Assembly: GCF_000956505.1 (NCBI RefSeq)
Contig: NZ_JYIX01000040.1
Coordinates: forward strand, 62,001-126,000
DNA from: Microbacterium azadirachtae
GTDB lineage: Bacteria; Actinomycetota; Actinomycetes; Actinomycetales; Microbacteriaceae
DNA length: 64,000 nucleotides
Reading direction: 5' to 3'
The notes below the pieces were generated by a model that saw only the letters and a program-made list of their open reading frames with translations, was not told the origin of the DNA and made no database searches. Shown here in pieces: positions 36,524 to 45,662 of the stretch. Within the stretch, counting starts at the first letter, position 1, and each line of letters opens with the position of its first letter. A program made the position numbers and the translations under genes.

Positions 36524-37749
36524 ATTCCACCGGTTCCTCGGTATCGATCTGGCGACAGCCCGCACAGGTCTGGGCGGTCGCCTTCGCCTGCGTCGTGGCG
36601 TTCATGGGTATCGGGCTGGTCGACCCGATCCTCCCCGCGATCGCCGGATCGCTCAAGGCGACGCCGGTGCAGACCGAGCTGCTGTTCACCAGCTACCTGC
36701 TCGTCACCGGCGTGGCGATGCTCTTCACGAGCTGGATCTCCAGCCGCATCGGAGCCAAGGCGACCCTGCTCATCGGTCTCTCGCTCATCGTGGTGTTCGC
36801 CCTGCTGTGCGCCCTGAGCGGCAGCGTCGACATGATCATCGGCTTCCGCGCCGGCTGGGGTCTCGGCAATGCGCTGTTCATCTCGACCGCGCTCGCGACC
36901 ATCGTCGGAGCCGCGAGCGGCGGATCCAGTGCCGCCATCATCCTCTACGAGGCCGCCCTCGGCCTCGGCATCGCGATCGGCCCGCTGCTCGGCGGACTCC
37001 TCGGCGAGGTCGCCTGGCAGGGCCCGTTCTTCGGCGTCGTCGTGCTCATGGCGATCGGCTTCATCGCCGTACTGACGCTGCTCCGCGGCCCGTTCGAGAA
37101 GCGCGAGCCCGTGCCCTTCTCAGCGCCGTTCAAGGCGCTCGGACGTCCCGCGCTCGGCGTGCTGGCCATCGCTGCGCTGTTCTACAACATCGGCTTCTTC
37201 GTGCTGCTGGCGTTCTCCCCGTTCCCGCTCGGATTCAGCGCGATCGGGATCGGCCTGACCTTCTTCGGCTGGGGCATCGCGCTCGCGGTCACGAGCGTCT
37301 GGGTGGCGCCGATCCTGCTGCGCCGGATGCCGATCACCCGGATCATCCTGTTCGTGCTGCCGCTGCTGGCGATCGATCTGATCGTGGCCGGGATCCTGGT
37401 GGCGATTCCGATGGCGCTCGTGATCTGCATCATCGTCGGCGGTCTGCTGCTCGGCATCATGAACACGGTGCTCACCGAGGCTGTCATGGAGGCGACGGAT
37501 CTGCCCCGCTCGGTCGCTTCGTCGGCCTACTCCGCAGTGCGCTTCATCGGCGGCGCCGTGGCTCCTCCCCTCGCGGCGCTCCTGTCGCACCTCTGGGGTG
37601 ACACCGTCCCCTACCTGTTCGCGGGGGTCTCTGTGCTGATCGCCGCGCTCGTGGTGCTCTTCGGCCGTCGCGCGCTCGCGCACATCGATCGCGGCTCGCA
37701 CGACGCCGCGGAGGATGCGGAGGCGATCCTCATCGGCGACGCCGCCTGA
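36520..37749 (+). CDS. MFS efflux transporter, TTG start (409 aa)
   Basis: Twelve predicted membrane segments with drug-antiporter features: FMGIGLVDPILPAIAGSL at helix 1, SYLLVTGVAMLFTSWISSRIGAKATLLIGL around loop 2-3. The TTG start at 36520 overlaps the marR stop (TTGA) and has GAAAGGA 7 bp upstream. Regulated with marR. A terminator-like hairpin follows at 37786. Confidence 0.92.
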   Translation: MNSTGSSVSIWRQPAQVWAVAFACVVAFMGIGLVDPILPAIAGSLKATPVQTELLFTSYLLVTGVAMLFTSWISSRIGAKATLLIGLSLIVVFALLCALSGSVDMIIGFRAGWGLGNALFISTALATIVGAASGGSSAAIILYEAALGLGIAIGPLLGGLLGEVAWQGPFFGVVVLMAIGFIAVLTLLRGPFEKREPVPFSAPFKALGRPALGVLAIAALFYNIGFFVLLAFSPFPLGFSAIGIGLTFFGWGIALAVTSVWVAPILLRRMPITRIILFVLPLLAIDLIVAGILVAIPMALVICIIVGGLLLGIMNTVLTEAVMEATDLPRSVASSAYSAVRFIGGAVAPPLAALLSHLWGDTVPYLFAGVSVLIAALVVLFGRRALAHIDRGSHDAAEDAEAILIGDAA

Positions 37750-37785
37750 GGATCCGCACCCGACCCGAACGGGTGCCGCGAAACG

Positions 37786-37817
37786 GCCCGTCCCGCACAA
37801 CGGTGCGCGGGGCGGGC
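37786..37817 (+). terminator. terminator-like hairpin after the MFS gene
   Basis: GCCCG-CCC-GCAC pairs with GTGC-GGGG-CGGGC around a short AACG loop, with one or two bulges, about 40 bp after the stop at 37749. The next gene's promoter starts just after it. Confidence 0.55.
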
Positions 37818-37850
37818 TTCGTCGTCGGCGGCGGGCTCTACGCTGGAGAC

Positions 37851-38126
37851 ATGCTGATCGGTCTCATGCGCCCCGTCGAGTCCAAGACCCACACCGTGCA
37901 GGCCGAGGAGCTGGACGAGATCCAGGATCTGCTCGCCGCCGAGACTCCGGAGGGGTGGCAGATCGCGTCCGCCCCGGTCGCGATGGCGAAGAAGGACACG
38001 ATCCTCACCGCGGAAGGCACGATCGTGCGCCGCGACGGCGTGCAGGAGATCGAAGCCGACGACATGGCCGCGCTCGAGGCGAAGGTGCCGGACGGATATC
38101 AGCTGCTGTCCGTGCGGGTCGCCTGA
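37851..38126 (+). CDS. small soluble protein, function unknown (91 aa)
   Basis: Not recognised. It starts MLIGLMRPVESKTHTVQ and is mixed alpha/beta with no signal or membrane segment. TACGCT at 37839-37844 lies 6 bp before the ATG, the leaderless arrangement seen elsewhere in the window, which supports this start over a longer frame beginning at 37773. The protein contains two repeats of an acidic helix plus strand (AEELDEIQDLLAAETPEGWQ; ADDMAALEAKVPDGYQ), possibly an internal duplication. Confidence 0.75.
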   Translation: MLIGLMRPVESKTHTVQAEELDEIQDLLAAETPEGWQIASAPVAMAKKDTILTAEGTIVRRDGVQEIEADDMAALEAKVPDGYQLLSVRVA

Positions 38127-38142
38127 ACTCGCGGGAGCGCGC

Positions 38143-38538
38143 TCAGAGCGCACGCACGCGGTTGTTCCGCGCGTTGTGCTCCAGTTCCACCAGTCCGAGC
38201 TGCTCGAGCAGCGGCGGCAGGTACATGCCGAAACGCCCGCGATAGCCCTTGCGGAGGCCGTACCATCCGCCGACGGGATTGTCCTCGGCGCGGCCGAACG
38301 CCTCCACGGTTCCCTCGGCCGCGGGCTTCTGCTCGTCCGCGGCGCCCAGCGCGACCCAGTCGCCCTGGGCCACCAGCCAGGCGTGCAGATCCTCGATCGC
38401 CCTCGACTGGTAGCGCAGCGTGGTCGAGCCCACCTGGCAGACGAGCTCGTCGCCCGCGCGGTGCATCGTGTATTCGCTCGAACCCGGCGCCGTGTGCAGC
38501 TGCCAGGGGCTCTCGGCGGTCCCATCCCCATCGGTCAT
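38143..38538 (-). CDS. conserved-looking hypothetical protein (131 aa)
   Basis: Not recognised by family. A soluble, tryptophan-containing protein (MTDGDGTAESPWQLHTAPGS ... VGGWYGLRKGYRGRFGMYLPPLLEQLGLVELEHNARNNRVRAL) with no cysteine motif beyond one C and no signal. It is convergent with the 37851 gene (16-bp gap). Regular composition and lack of a competing frame support it being real. Confidence 0.8.
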   Translation of the reverse strand: MTDGDGTAESPWQLHTAPGSSEYTMHRAGDELVCQVGSTTLRYQSRAIEDLHAWLVAQGDWVALGAADEQKPAAEGTVEAFGRAEDNPVGGWYGLRKGYRGRFGMYLPPLLEQLGLVELEHNARNNRVRAL

Positions 38539-38628
38539 GGCGCGAGTCTACTGAGCGCGACCGGCGACGGCGAGGTCTCGGGCCGACCGCGATCCTCGCC
38601 GGCCGCAGCGGTCCTGCGATCGGGGAAC

Positions 38629-38733
38629 GGTGCGGCCGGGGGACAGTCCGGCCGCACCCGCCATCCCCCAATGGCGGCAGGGCTAGTGGGAAAGCACCGT
38701 CGAGACTCTGGGATTCTCGACGGCGCCCTAGCC
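38629..38733. other. three consecutive hairpins in an intergenic region
   Basis: Hairpin 1: 11-bp perfect stem GGTGCGGCCGG (38629-38639 with 38648-38658). Hairpin 2: CCGCCAT/ATGGCGG (38658-38664 with 38671-38677). Hairpin 3: GGCTAG...CTAGCC (38681-38733) enclosing CCGTCGAGA/TCTCGACGG. The array sits between a gene ending at 38808 and one starting at 38538. It could be a terminator series or a small structured RNA. Confidence 0.55.
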
Positions 38734-38807
38734 ATGCACAGGTAAGACGCCGCGAAGCCCGATCGATGACGCGAATTCTCGCGTTTCTTCGACCGGGTTC
38801 TGGAGCG

Positions 38808-39464
38808 CTAGCTGCAGGTGATCGCAGGCAGCGAGGTTCCGATGTCGTCCGTCGACGCGCTTCCGTTCGCGGAGGTGCGCTGGAACGCCGTCCAGGTGTA
38901 GCAGATCAGCACGTCGCCGCTCGTCGGAGCCGTGTAGAAGACCGTCCAGGTCTGGTTGGTGAAGTTGCTCCCGTTGCCGGCCGTGGTCAGCTGGTGGACG
39001 TTGGCGCCTCCGGGATTGGCGCTCTTTCCCGTGGAGCCGACCGTGTATCCCGCCCAGGCCTGTGCTCCGCCGATGGCGAGGACCAGGTTGGCGGGCGAAT
39101 CGGGCAGCGGGTTCGACCTGTTGGCCTGGGTCGTGAAGGTGATCGTGTAGGTCTTTCCTGCGACCATCGTCACGGTGGCGCATTTGGTCAGCGTGTAGTT
39201 CGACGTCGTGCTCGCATCGCACCACTGCCACCACATCCCGTTCGACTCGGGCTGCGGATTTCCGCACGTGCCCGCCGAGAAGTTGCCGGTGTTGCCGCTG
39301 CTCCATCCGGACCACGCCGGCACCGTGACGGCGCACGCGGTAGAGGCGGCCGCGTGCGGCAGCGCCGTGGCGGCGGCGATGACGGGCACCGCCCACGCGG
39401 CACCCTTGATGACCGTCCTGCGCGGGACACCTGCTCGTTCCGGCGCGTTGTTCTCACTCTTCAT
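38808..39464 (-). CDS. Tat-type secreted protein, function unknown (218 aa)
   Basis: Exported cell-surface protein. The N-terminus has a twin-arginine motif and hydrophobic stretch (PRRTVIKGAAWAVPVIAAAT) with a probable cleavage after HAAAS. The mature part is beta-rich, with four or more cysteines, Trp, Asn, Ser and Thr, resembling an adhesin or pilin-like domain (ending DIGTSLPAITCS). It is a paralogue of 47078-47788 in the signal region. ATG 39464 was chosen; a GTG two codons earlier is possible. A GGAGGG ribosome-binding site is present. Confidence 0.85.
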   Translation of the reverse strand: MKSENNAPERAGVPRRTVIKGAAWAVPVIAAATALPHAAASTACAVTVPAWSGWSSGNTGNFSAGTCGNPQPESNGMWWQWCDASTTSNYTLTKCATVTMVAGKTYTITFTTQANRSNPLPDSPANLVLAIGGAQAWAGYTVGSTGKSANPGGANVHQLTTAGNGSNFTNQTWTVFYTAPTSGDVLICYTWTAFQRTSANGSASTDDIGTSLPAITCS

Positions 39465-39752
39465 GGGCACATGCCCTCCCCAGTTGTTCCCCAGTTCCCG
39501 CCCGTGACCGGGACGGCACGAGAGTTCTCGCACGTACTAAGACGCGCCACTCGTCGATCCATGACGCGGTTGTGGCGACGGACGCTGAACGTCACCGGGC
39601 AAGAAGGCGCCGGACGCTCCTCAACAAAGAGCGGCGTGGACGACTGAAGGCGATCACGCGTGGGAACGGCGCGGGATCGCGGGGCTTCCGCTTGCAGTGC
39701 CCCCAGGTATCACGCGGCCACGGGGATGCGAACGGATCGCAGACGCAGAAAA
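39465..39752. other. intergenic region, no gene seen
   Basis: 288 bp between the secreted-protein start and the tRNA terminator. Beyond the ribosome-binding site of the minus gene and probable promoter sequence, nothing recognisable was found. Confidence 0.6.
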
Positions 39753-39782
39753 GCCCTGATAGATGGCGAGATCTATCAGGGC
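39753..39782 (-). terminator. terminator of the tRNA-Lys gene
   Basis: Perfect 12-bp stem (GCCCTGATAGAT and complement, 6-nt loop), followed on the minus strand by TTTT. It lies 8 bp beyond the tRNA 3' end. Confidence 0.85.
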
Positions 39783-39789
39783 GATTCAG

Positions 39790-39862
39790 TGCACCCCCTC
39801 GGACTTGAACCGAGAACCCACTGATTAAGAGTCAGTTGCTCTGCCGATTGAGCTAGAGGTGC
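39790..39862 (-). tRNA. tRNA-Lys (anticodon CTT)
   Basis: A full cloverleaf can be drawn on the minus strand: acceptor GCACCTC/GGGGTGC, D-loop AGCTCAATCGGCAGAGC, anticodon stem ACTGA with loop CTCTTAA giving anticodon CTT, and T-arm around GGTTCAAGTCC. Discriminator A; the CCA end is not encoded. A terminator follows immediately. Confidence 0.97.
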
Positions 39863-40026
39863 GTGGCGGGCCAGTTCCCCGGCCGAGGAATCACATTACC
39901 AGCGGATCCGATGGAAGCGAAATCGACGCCGCGTCCGTGTGCATCCCTGGCGTGTCGTCCGCCCGGAGTGCGCGTTGGGCCCCGTTCGCCCCGGGTGCGG
40001 ACCCTGACGCCGCATATCCTTGAGAC

Positions 40027-40872
40027 GTGACTGAGACCCGCGCCGACGCAGACTTCCAGAGTGACCTCGACCTCGCTCTCCGCCTTGCCGATGCCGCCGA
40101 TGCGCAGTCGCTGCCGCGCTTCGACGCCGCCGACCTGAACGTGTCGCTCAAGGCCGACCGCTCCCACGTCACCGATGCCGACCTGGCGACCGAGCGCGCC
40201 ATCCGCGAGATCCTGCAGGCCGAGCGCCCCGAAGACGGGATCCTCGGCGAGGAGTTCGGTACGTCCGGCGATGCCCACAGGCAGTGGGTCATCGACCCGA
40301 TCGACGGCACCGCGAACTTCCTGCGCGGCGTGCCGATCTGGGGCACCATGATCAGCCTCGCCATCGACGGAGTGGCCAAGATCGGCGTCGTCAGCATGCC
40401 CGCGCTCGGCCGGCGCTGGTGGGCCGCCCCCGGCCTCGGCGCGTGGGCGTCGACCGATGCCGAGCCGCGCGCGATCCGCGTTTCGGACGTAGCCAGCCTG
40501 GATGATGCGAGCGTGAGCTTCCAGAGCATCGCGCAGTGGGACGAGGCCGGGCACCTCGACGCGCTCGTCGCCCTGAGCCGCCGGGTATGGCGCGATCGCG
40601 CCTACGGCGACGTGTTCTCGTACATGATGCTCGCCGAGGGGCGCCTCGAGATGGTGGCCGAGTTCGACGTCAAGGAGTACGACATCGCGGCGGCGTTCGC
40701 GATCGTCGCAGAGGCGGGTGGCACGGCGACCGCGTTCGACGGCACGCCCACGCTGGCAGGCCGCTCGGCACTCGCCACCAACGGCGTGCTGCACTCCGCC
40801 TTCCTGGATCAGCTGCATGCGCCGGCCGCGCAGCCCGACACGGTCGGACAGCAGAGCCCGGCCGGCCCCTGA
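40027..40872 (+). CDS. hisN: inositol monophosphatase family protein, probable histidinol-phosphatase (281 aa)
   Basis: Mg-dependent phosphatase; the actinobacterial HisN type removes phosphate from histidinol phosphate in histidine synthesis. Metal-site residues are the Glu of GILGEEFGTS and the block VIDPIDGTANFLRG; the C-terminal EYDIAAAFAIVAEAGG is also typical. The GTG start at 40027 lies 6 bp after TATCCT (40015-40020), so the mRNA is likely leaderless. The stop overlaps the next gene by 1 bp (TGATG). Another small phosphatase substrate cannot be excluded. Confidence 0.85.
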   Translation: MTETRADADFQSDLDLALRLADAADAQSLPRFDAADLNVSLKADRSHVTDADLATERAIREILQAERPEDGILGEEFGTSGDAHRQWVIDPIDGTANFLRGVPIWGTMISLAIDGVAKIGVVSMPALGRRWWAAPGLGAWASTDAEPRAIRVSDVASLDDASVSFQSIAQWDEAGHLDALVALSRRVWRDRAYGDVFSYMMLAEGRLEMVAEFDVKEYDIAAAFAIVAEAGGTATAFDGTPTLAGRSALATNGVLHSAFLDQLHAPAAQPDTVGQQSPAGP

Positions 40873-41456
40873 TGCGCCTCCTCGCACGCGTGATCCTGCC
40901 GCTGGGGCTCGCCGTCGGCGTGCTCACCGCAGCCACGGCGTGCAGCGGGGGCGCCCCCTCCCCCGCCCCGAGCACGAAGCCCACGTCCGACGCGAAGAGC
41001 ATCGCCCCGGAACCGACGACGACCCCGCCCTCTTCCGACACCCCGGCGACGCCGCCGGCCTCGATGAGCTGCGAGACCCTGATCCCCTCGGACACGGTCG
41101 CCGCCCTGCACAAGCAGGGCTGGGCGGCGATGAAGCGCGACTTCGCCTTCGGCCCCGACCCCGTGCCCGGCGGCATCGAGTGCCTGTGGTCGGATCCGGC
41201 CATCGCCTCCGACCGCGGCCTGCTCTACGGCTGGGCGCCGATCGCCGGTGCCGAGGCGAAGACCCGCCAGGAGCAACTGGTCGCGTCGGGCTGGATCCGC
41301 GAGGACAGCGCCCGCGGCGTGTACATCACGGCGGATCCGCGTGCCTCGCTCAGCCAGGACGAGGACGGCTACGGCATGACCTACCTGTTCGGTCCGGGGT
41401 GGGTGACCGTGTCCGACACGAAGCAGGGCCTGGTCCTGATCGACCCGCAGGGTTGA
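40872..41456 (+). CDS. lipoprotein, function unknown (194 aa)
   Basis: Signal sequence MRLLARVILPLGLAVGVLTA ends in a lipobox-like ATAC (Cys about residue 24), followed by a Ser/Pro/Thr linker (residues 27-60) and a globular domain with three cysteines (SMSCETLIPSD, IECLWSD). Coupled to hisN by TGATG and followed after 5 bp by the PP2C-like gene, so it may share their transcript. No enzyme motif seen. Confidence 0.85.
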   Translation: MRLLARVILPLGLAVGVLTAATACSGGAPSPAPSTKPTSDAKSIAPEPTTTPPSSDTPATPPASMSCETLIPSDTVAALHKQGWAAMKRDFAFGPDPVPGGIECLWSDPAIASDRGLLYGWAPIAGAEAKTRQEQLVASGWIREDSARGVYITADPRASLSQDEDGYGMTYLFGPGWVTVSDTKQGLVLIDPQG

Positions 41457-41461
41457 TCGGA

Positions 41462-42289
41462 ATGCCCGTGCGAACGACCTCCCTCACCGTTCCCGCCTCT
41501 GCCGACCGGGAGAACGAGGATGCGATCGCGCTGGCCGCCGGCATCGGCGTCGTCGTCGACGGCGCCGGGATCCCGGCAGACCTGCGTCGCGGCTGCACGC
41601 ACACCGTGGCCTGGTACGCGCGCCGCCTCGCCGACGCGTTCTGCGCGCGACTGGTCGATCGCGGCACGCCGATGCGCGACGCCCTTGCCGGAGCGATCGC
41701 CGAGGTCACCGCGCTGCACGCCGGATCGTGCACGTTCGAGGGCGGCTCGCCGAGCGCTACGGTCGCCGCCTGGCGCGTCGACGGCGCGGAGATCGAGCAT
41801 CTCGTGCTCTGCGATGCGTCGATCGTGGTGCTGGACGTGTCGGGCCGCGCGCACGAGATCACCGATGACCGCATCGAACGCTCGGTGGCACGGCGCACCC
41901 GAGAGCTGCTGTCCGCGCGCACGGCTGCAGCAGATGCCCATCCGGACGAACGGGCAGTGCTCCGCTGGCGAGCTCTCGAAGAGTGCCGCAACTCCCCTGA
42001 CGGGTTCTGGTGCGCGCAGACGGATCCGAAGGTCGCAGAGCAGGCCCTCATCGGGCGTCAGGCCATCGACGACACCGCGGCTGTGATCGCCGCCTCCGAT
42101 GGTGGCACGCGCGGGTTCCAGCTCGTGGACGCGCACGATCTGCCCTCCTTCGCTCTCAGAGCCGCATCCGGAGAACTCGACGGACTGGCCGCCGAGATCC
42201 GTGCCGGCGAAGAGGGACTCCGCACCCGATCCGACTTCGACGGCAAGATCCACGACGATCTCTCGATCGTCGTCGGATCCTTCGGCTGA
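41462..42289 (+). CDS. PP2C-like protein phosphatase domain protein (275 aa)
   Basis: Soluble protein with the order of PP2C motifs: RENEDAIAL (metal Glu/Asp), GVVVDGAG (the DG motif), SPSATVAAWRVDG, CDASIVVLD in place of the usual GDS, IAASDGG and the final DDLSIVVGSF. The metal-binding Asp residues are largely kept, so it may still be active on Ser/Thr-phosphorylated proteins, but the altered motifs make this uncertain. It sits between a lipoprotein gene and the giant TPR gene. Confidence 0.8.
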   Translation: MPVRTTSLTVPASADRENEDAIALAAGIGVVVDGAGIPADLRRGCTHTVAWYARRLADAFCARLVDRGTPMRDALAGAIAEVTALHAGSCTFEGGSPSATVAAWRVDGAEIEHLVLCDASIVVLDVSGRAHEITDDRIERSVARRTRELLSARTAAADAHPDERAVLRWRALEECRNSPDGFWCAQTDPKVAEQALIGRQAIDDTAAVIAASDGGTRGFQLVDAHDLPSFALRAASGELDGLAAEIRAGEEGLRTRSDFDGKIHDDLSIVVGSFG

Positions 42290-42357
42290 CGCACTCCCAG
42301 GTTCCGCACGGCGTGGGCGAGTTGCCCGCCGCCTCGCGGCCTTCTACTGTCGAGAGC

Positions 42358-45300
42358 GTGATGGCAGATGCGCTCCAGTCCGCGTGGTCCGACGTCTCGA
42401 GCCAGGATCCGGTGCGCATCACCCAGGCCCTCGAGGCATTCCGGGGGCTGCTCCCCGAGGCACTGATGACCGAGGGGGAGGGCGGGGACGCCCACCGCAG
42501 CGCACTGCGCGGGCTCGCGTACGGTCTGGACGAACTCGGCCGCTCGGACGAGGCCAGGGAGCTGTACCGCACGCTCGCGGAGGTCTGCGAAAGCGCACTC
42601 GCCGACCAGGGGCACCTGGACGAGCACCGCGAGCAGCTCCTCGACGACCGGCTGTATGCCCGCGCCGCGGAGCAGATGGTCGGACAGGGGCCGGCTTCCT
42701 CCGCTGTCGTCGCTGCGCTGGACGCGCTGATCGCGGAGGGCGAGCAGACGCTCGGCGGTGCGCACGGCCGCGTGCTCTGGCTGCTGGACCGGCGGGCGCA
42801 GCTGCTCACTCGGATGAACCCCGCCGAGGGACTGCACGCCTACGACCTGCTCATCGCTCGCGCAGCGGCCGCGGACGAGCGCGGCGAGAACCACCTGACG
42901 GCGCTCGCGGCGAAGGCGACGGAGCTGTCCCGGATCGACGAGGACGAGCAGTCCGCCCTGCTCTGGGGTCAGGTGCTGGACGGCCGCCGGGCGCTCCTCG
43001 GCTTCGACGCACCGTCGACTCTGGACGCGTGGTGGTGGCGTGCGAGGACGAGGTACTGGTCGGGCGACGCCGCCGGAGCCGATGCCGACCTCGCCCTGCT
43101 GATCCCCGCGCTGCAGCGGCAGCGCGGGGAGGACGAGGCGCTCACCCTGGACGCCATGAAGTTCCGCGCCACGACGCTGCGGGTGCTGGCCCGTGACGGC
43201 GCGACCGCAGACGATCCGCTGCCGCTGGTGCGTCGGATCGCCGTGCTGGAGACCGCGCGCTTCGGCCCCGGCGCCGACCAGGTGCTCGCATCCCGGATGA
43301 TGGCGGTCGAGGTGCAACTCGACCGAGAGAACCGGGAAGGACTGTGGCCTGCGCTCATCGCGGAGGCCCGCGGGATCGTCGACGACACGGCGGATCGCGC
43401 ACCGCGCGCCACGCTCGCACTCCGCGCGCGCGACGTCCTCGCCCGCGTGCTGGGCGACGCTCGCGCAGAGGTCCCCTCCCCCGCGCTCACCGAGTCGGGC
43501 CTCGCCACCGCCGTCGCACGGTGCTCGCACGTCGATCACGCGTGCGAGGGACTGACGTCGGCCGATCAGGCGACCGCCGCGAGCCAGCCGCCCGGCACGG
43601 ATCCGGATCCGTCCCTCGCGTCGCCCGAGCACCTCGCGAACGAGATCGCACACGCCTGGACGGACCTGTCCCGCTGGCACGCACCGCACTCTTCCGAAGC
43701 CCTGGATGCGCTGCGCGCGGGTGCCGACCGTCTCCGCGACCTCGGTGCTGCGGGGCGCCGGAGCGAGATCGACGTGCGGGACGATCTCGGGTCCGACTTG
43801 CGCGATGCCGGCCGTGGATCCGAGGCGCTCGCGGAGTTCGAGCGATCGCTCGCGCTGGAGCTCGGGCTGGCCGCAGAGGCGTCCAGCCCGGAGGACCGCC
43901 GCACGGCGGCGACCAGGCTCGCGCAGTCCCGGTACGCGCTCGGCGCCACGCTCCGCGGCATCGGGCGCAACGCCGAGGGCGAGGCGCTGCTCGCCGACGC
44001 CGTGGAGATCGCGCAGCACGACGGCGCCTCACCGCGGATCATCTCCGAGCTGCGTGACGCCCGCGCGCTCGCCCTTCAGGATCTGGGGCGCAGCGACGAG
44101 GCGGCCGCCGAGATGCGCGCGCTCTACGACGCCTCGGGCGACGTCGGCCACGCGATCGACCTCGCCGCGGTGTATCTGCGCAGCGACCGCGCGGCCGAGG
44201 CCGAGGCGCTGCTGCGACCCGTACTCGCACAGCTCGAGGCGGAGGGCTCCGCCGAGACCGCCCAGGGTTCCCGCGTGATCGGCAACCTCGCCCTGGCCGC
44301 GTGCCAGCTCGGGCGGGACGCCGAAGCCGCCGCCACTTACGACCGGCTCTACGAGCTGCAGTCGCGCATCCTCGGGACCGAGAACCGCGACACCCTGATC
44401 ACCCTGCACAACCGCGCGCAGGAGGAGCGGCACCTCGGCCGCTACGCGGAGGCGGCGCGACGCTTCGAGTCGGTTCTCGCGCGGCGCACGGCCGCGCTCG
44501 GCGCGGACGATCCGCACACCCTCAGCACCCTCTCCGCCCTTGCCGGGACCGTCGCCGACGCCGGCGACCTGCCCCGTGCCAGGGAGCTGGCGGAGCGGGT
44601 CGTCGCCGAGACGCGCATCGTCCTCGGCGAGACGGATCCGCAGACGCTGCGCCGGATCCGCGATCTGGACGGCATCCTCGCGCGCCTCGGCGACGCGCAG
44701 CAGGATCGTGACACGCTCGCCGATCAGGTCAGGGCCGGGTTCGCCTCGGCCGAGGGAGCCACCGATGAGGGCGCCACCTCGCCCGGGCTCGCCGCGCTGC
44801 GCTATGCCGACCACCTCGCCCGGCAGAACCGCTACGGCGATGCCCTGGTCGAGTACAGCCGCGCCCGCGACGCGCTGAGCGACACCGCAGGCATCGACTG
44901 GTTGAGGGCCGAGCGCGGCGCCGCAGAGTGCTCGAAGCGGCTCGGCGCGTACCGCGAGGCCGCCGACGCCTACGCGCGCATCGTGCCGCAGATCGAGCGG
45001 CTCCTGCCCGGCGACCACTGGGCGCTCGCCGACACGCTGAACGACCACGGTCTCGTCCTCTCGCACCTGGGCCTCGTGGACGCGATGATCCCCGTGCAGC
45101 AGCGGGCGATCCAGATCGCCGACGGCGCCGGATCCGACCCCGGACGGGCCGTGCAGCTGCGGATCTGGCTCGGCCGCCGTCTGGCCGAGGCCCGGCGTTT
45201 CCCGGAGGCTCTGACCGCCTACGACGATGCTGCCGAGACCGGCGCCCGCACGATCGGCGCCGAGCACGCGATCACACTCGACGCGACCGACGATCGAGCC

Positions 45301-45525
45301 GAGACACTGATCGCGCTCGGACGGCATCGCGAGGCGCTGAAGATCTACCGCACCAACATCCCCGCCATGGAGCGGGTGCTGGGCGCCGACTCCGCCGCTG
45401 TGCGTCGCGCCCGGACCAAGCAGAAGGCGTCGGCGCAGCAGGCGTCCAAGACCCGCTCGGCGATCATCGGCGGCGCCATCGTCGCGGCCATCCTGGTGTA
45501 CGTCATCTGGACCCGGATGAGCTGA
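42358..45525 (+). CDS. giant tetratricopeptide-repeat protein with C-terminal membrane anchor (1055 aa)
   Basis: Nearly the whole protein is helical TPR-like repeats. Repeats of the kinesin-light-chain type recur, for example YDRLYELQSRILGTENRDTL followed by FESVLARRTAALGADDPHTL and a terminal EALKIYRTNIPAMERVLGAD, spacing about 42 residues. The last 22 residues (SAIIGGAIVAAILVYVIWTR) are a membrane anchor with a very short tail, so the repeats face the cytoplasm. A leaderless start is likely: TACTGT (42345-42350) is 7 bp before the GTG at 42358; the adjacent ATG at 42361 is the alternative. Role: protein-protein scaffold, partner unknown; the PP2C-like gene upstream is a candidate. Confidence 0.88.
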   Translation: MMADALQSAWSDVSSQDPVRITQALEAFRGLLPEALMTEGEGGDAHRSALRGLAYGLDELGRSDEARELYRTLAEVCESALADQGHLDEHREQLLDDRLYARAAEQMVGQGPASSAVVAALDALIAEGEQTLGGAHGRVLWLLDRRAQLLTRMNPAEGLHAYDLLIARAAAADERGENHLTALAAKATELSRIDEDEQSALLWGQVLDGRRALLGFDAPSTLDAWWWRARTRYWSGDAAGADADLALLIPALQRQRGEDEALTLDAMKFRATTLRVLARDGATADDPLPLVRRIAVLETARFGPGADQVLASRMMAVEVQLDRENREGLWPALIAEARGIVDDTADRAPRATLALRARDVLARVLGDARAEVPSPALTESGLATAVARCSHVDHACEGLTSADQATAASQPPGTDPDPSLASPEHLANEIAHAWTDLSRWHAPHSSEALDALRAGADRLRDLGAAGRRSEIDVRDDLGSDLRDAGRGSEALAEFERSLALELGLAAEASSPEDRRTAATRLAQSRYALGATLRGIGRNAEGEALLADAVEIAQHDGASPRIISELRDARALALQDLGRSDEAAAEMRALYDASGDVGHAIDLAAVYLRSDRAAEAEALLRPVLAQLEAEGSAETAQGSRVIGNLALAACQLGRDAEAAATYDRLYELQSRILGTENRDTLITLHNRAQEERHLGRYAEAARRFESVLARRTAALGADDPHTLSTLSALAGTVADAGDLPRARELAERVVAETRIVLGETDPQTLRRIRDLDGILARLGDAQQDRDTLADQVRAGFASAEGATDEGATSPGLAALRYADHLARQNRYGDALVEYSRARDALSDTAGIDWLRAERGAAECSKRLGAYREAADAYARIVPQIERLLPGDHWALADTLNDHGLVLSHLGLVDAMIPVQQRAIQIADGAGSDPGRAVQLRIWLGRRLAEARRFPEALTAYDDAAETGARTIGAEHAITLDATDDRAETLIALGRHREALKIYRTNIPAMERVLGADSAAVRRARTKQKASAQQASKTRSAIIGGAIVAAILVYVIWTRMS

Positions 45526-45662
45526 TCGGCAGGCTCCCTCGCAGAACGCTATGAATGCAGGCCCGGATCTTCCGCCGCGCCGGTGTCTGCGGGATGCTCA
45601 GCGTGTCCGTGGCCGATCACGACGGACACGGGAACGCACGACCCGAACTCGAGGAGCACACC

